A DNA stretch of 8,489 nt from the NCBI GenBank assembly GCA_031258625.1, contig JAIRMO010000111.1, positions 1-8,489 of the forward strand. Reading direction: 5' to 3'. The notes below the pieces were generated by a model, which saw only the letters and a program-made list of their open reading frames with translations, was not told the origin of the DNA and did no database searches. Numbering within the stretch: position 1 is the first letter of the stretch; each line of letters starts with the position of its first letter. Of the stretch, positions 7,016-8,489 are shown piece by piece. The stretch is from Spirochaetaceae bacterium (GTDB lineage: Bacteria; Spirochaetota; Spirochaetia; Treponematales; Breznakiellaceae). A program made the translations under genes and the position numbers.

Positions 7016-7019
7016 AAAA

Positions 7020-7139
7020 TTGTATAAAAATATAAAAGACACATGGATTCTTTTAATATTGGCATTATTATTTCCCTCGGCTTATTGCTTCTGGGTTCCG
7101 CTTTTTTTTCCGCCAGCGAAACCGCCTTTTCATCATTAA
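7020..7139 (+). other. possible short leader ORF overlapping the HlyC/CorC gene start
   Basis: TTG 7020 sits 6 nt after GGGAGG and opens a 39-codon frame ending TAA at 7137-7139, out of frame with the gene it overlaps. The product would have a basic start, a hydrophobic stretch (WILLILALLFPSAYCF) and a Pro-rich end. Much of that hydrophobicity could simply be the frame-shifted shadow of the real gene's first membrane helix. It might act as a translational leader; no conservation can be checked here. Confidence 0.2.
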
Positions 7140-8293
7140 ACCGGATAAAAATAAAAAACCTGGCGGCACAGGGTAATAAACGGGCGGCCCTGGTCCTTAC
7201 GCTGTCGGAAAATTATGACCGCCTTTTGTCCACGGTACTTATCGGAAATAATATCGTTAATATCAGCTCCTCCGCCTTAGCCACGGTGTTATTTGTCGGC
7301 TTTTTCGGTAATCCCGGGGTCAGCCTGGCAACCCTGGTGATGACCGTACTGGTCCTCCTTTTCGGCGAAATTTCCCCAAAAACCCTGGCGAAAGAAAACC
7401 CCGAACAATTTGCCATGTTTTCCGCCCCCCTGTTACGGGGCTTACTGATCGTTTTTTCCCCCATAAACCGGTTGATTACCCATTGGAAACAATTTATTCT
7501 CAGGATTTTCAGGATCCGTTCAGACCGTTCCGTAACCGAGGCGGAACTCCTCACCTTTGTGGAGGAGGTACGGCAAGAGGGGGGTATTAATAAGGGGGAA
7601 GAGGACATGATCCGCCAGGCCATTGAGTTTGACGATCTTACCGCCAACGATATTTATACCCCCCGGGTGGATGTGGCAGCGGTATCCCTCGCGGATTCCA
7701 CCGAATCCGTCAAACAGAAATTTTTTGATACCGGATATTCCCGGCTGCCGGTTTTTAAGGAATCCATAGATAATATTACCGGGGTTATTTTATTAAAGGA
7801 TTTTCTCTACCAGGTGATTAATCAAAAGCGCCCCCTGGACCAAATTGTCAAACCCGCGGTATTTATCACCAAATCCATGAAAATTTCAGGGCTCCTCAAA
7901 ATCCTCCAGGAAAAAAAGTCCCACATGGCGGTCCTGGTGGATGAATTCGGCGGAACCATGGGGATCATCACTATAGAAGATATTATGGAAGAATTGGTCG
8001 GTGAAATCTGGGATGAACATGAAAAGGTGGTTACCAACATCATCCCCCTGGAAGGGGGGGGGTATAAAATTCTTGGCAATACGGGGTTAAAAGAGTTTTT
8101 TGATTTTTTTTCCCTCAACGAAGGGGAGGGAAGGCCCGGGGCCTTGACCGTGGGTGGTTGGGTAATTGAAAACCTGGAGGGGGCGCCCCGGGAAGGGGAT
8201 CATTTTGTGTTTCAGCATCTTTCTGTAAAGGTTTTAAAGACCCTCCGCCACCGGGTTATGGAAGTTTTGGTTGCCCCCCTGCCGGAAGCTTGA
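7043..8293 (+). CDS. HlyC/CorC-family membrane protein (CNNM + CBS pair + CorC C-terminal domain)
   Basis: The 416-residue protein has the full family architecture. A CNNM/DUF21 membrane domain (about 1-150) opens with FFSASETAFSSLNRIK (21-36), includes LIGNNIVNI (66-74) and FGEISPKTLAKENPE (107-121). A Glu-rich linker containing EEVRQEGGINKGEEDMI (174-190) leads to CBS domain 1 (about 205-262, TPRVDV, GYSRLPVF) and CBS domain 2 (about 270-325, HMAVLVDEFGGTMGIITIED). A CorC/HlyC C-terminal domain (about 333-412, GRPGALTVGGWV) ends it. Related proteins act in Mg2+ or Co2+ export or resistance; the older haemolysin name is poorly supported. ATG 7043 is the only possible start before an in-frame TAA at 7025 and matches family N-termini, but it lacks its own Shine-Dalgarno. 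It follows the MutY-like gene by 56 nt. Confidence 0.93.
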   Translation: MDSFNIGIIISLGLLLLGSAFFSASETAFSSLNRIKIKNLAAQGNKRAALVLTLSENYDRLLSTVLIGNNIVNISSSALATVLFVGFFGNPGVSLATLVMTVLVLLFGEISPKTLAKENPEQFAMFSAPLLRGLLIVFSPINRLITHWKQFILRIFRIRSDRSVTEAELLTFVEEVRQEGGINKGEEDMIRQAIEFDDLTANDIYTPRVDVAAVSLADSTESVKQKFFDTGYSRLPVFKESIDNITGVILLKDFLYQVINQKRPLDQIVKPAVFITKSMKISGLLKILQEKKSHMAVLVDEFGGTMGIITIEDIMEELVGEIWDEHEKVVTNIIPLEGGGYKILGNTGLKEFFDFFSLNEGEGRPGALTVGGWVIENLEGAPREGDHFVFQHLSVKVLKTLRHRVMEVLVAPLPEA

Positions 8294-8299
8294 TTGGAA

Positions 8300-8406
8300 G
8301 GCGTGGTCCATACCCCGTCGAACCTTCGGTTCACGCTTGCTCCGGAAAATTTACAACCCGTAGAAAAGGGGTAAACCGATTTTCGTATCGGGGTATGAAC
8401 CACGCC
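8300..8406. repeat. 107-bp structured element bounded by 18-nt inverted repeats
   Basis: GGCGTGGTCCATACCCCG (8300-8317) pairs with 8389-8406 along all 18 nt with one mismatch that is a wobble in one strand. Inside are GAACC-TTC-GGTTC (8320-8332) and TTTAC..CCC/GGG..GTAAA (8350-8354, 8357-8359 with 8368-8370, 8371-8375). CCGAT/ATCGG (8376-8380 with 8387-8391) competes with the outer stem. The whole can fold as a closed stem with multiple internal hairpins. It starts 7 nt after the HlyC/CorC stop codon, with no poly-U tail. It could be a small mobile or dispersed repeat, a processing structure or a transcript-end element; I see no convincing target-site duplication. Confidence 0.7.
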
Positions 8407-8428
8407 AGTACAATAAATTTCCTATCCA

Positions 8429-8489
8429 ATCGGGTAGGAGGCCGCCCATTATTTGAGCGGCCGTCCTCCCACACCACCGTGCGTACCGT
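8429..8489 (-). mobile_element. 3' end of a group II intron (domain VI and the edge of domain V), continuing past the window
   Basis: Read on the minus strand, GTGGTGTGGGAGG leads into a hairpin. GGGAGG (complement of 8465-8470) pairs with CCT-A-CCC (complement of 8432-8438), leaving one bulged A at 8435. Inside it, GGCCGCTC (8455-8462) pairs with GGGCGGCC (8440-8447) around a 7-nt loop. The bulged A is the seventh base from the 3' end ...CCCGAT, matching the position of a group II branch point and an AY terminus. The preceding GCACGGTGGTGTGGGAGG is typical of the domain V-VI junction. The reverse transcriptase ORF and domains I-IV would lie beyond position 8489. The 3' exon begins with TGGATAGG (8428 downward). 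Subclass cannot be assigned. Confidence 0.85.

Noticed and set aside
8319..8345. tRNA-like T-arm (GAACC..GGTTC)
   Set aside because: No acceptor stem, anticodon arm or CCA arrangement surrounds it; it is an internal hairpin of the larger element.
8300..8406. Integron attC site
   Set aside because: The outer arms do not carry RYYYAAC/GTTRRRY core boxes, and no gene cassette or integrase is visible.
1..8489. CRISPR array, toxin-antitoxin or defence system
   Set aside because: No regularly spaced repeats, and every substantial + strand gene with a recognisable motif is housekeeping; nothing supports a defence module inside the window.

Overview
The window is a dense, one-directional (+ strand) run of bacterial housekeeping genes. 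Genome type is inferred, not shown: the high G+C coding sequence, the gene order (rsmA, yggS, an exported protein, two pseudouridine synthases, murC, yicC, a type-2-like cytidylate kinase, a MutY-like glycosylase, an HlyC/CorC protein) and the divergent versions of several of these proteins fit a treponeme-like spirochaete, possibly gut-associated. The family assignments rest on motifs; the organism guess is only moderate.

Layout. The window opens inside the C-terminal part of rsmA/ksgA (2-259). yggS (256-951), a small exported or membrane protein (948-1457), an RluD-like synthase (1458-2396) and a second, S4-less RluA-family synthase (2401-3156) follow, joined by ATGA overlaps, a TGA-GTG abutment and a 4-nt gap. 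A 176-nt gap (3157-3332) holds a perfect 15-bp inverted repeat. The second block is murC (3333-4772), yicC (4769-5635), the CMP kinase (5632-6168) and the MutY-like gene (6165-6986), again joined by ATGA overlaps. After 56 nt comes an HlyC/CorC-type membrane protein with CBS domains (7043-8293).

The right end is not housekeeping. It holds a 107-bp element bounded by 18-nt inverted repeats with internal hairpins (8300-8406). Then, reading in from the right edge on the minus strand, comes the 3' end of a group II intron (8429-8489), with a domain VI hairpin, a bulged branch-point A and an AT 3' terminus.

The genes share themes of ribosome and RNA maturation (RsmA, two Rlu enzymes, YicC), cell wall precursor synthesis (MurC), nucleotide supply (CMP kinase) and DNA repair (MutY-like), and the tight spacing suggests translational coupling. 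The most notable points are an in-frame TAG at codon 81 of an otherwise intact murC, a kinase P-loop lacking the canonical Walker lysine, a MutY-like enzyme with no Fe-S cysteines and Glu at the catalytic Asp position, and the structured element beside the intron end. I did not find a clear new defence or mobile system in the window.
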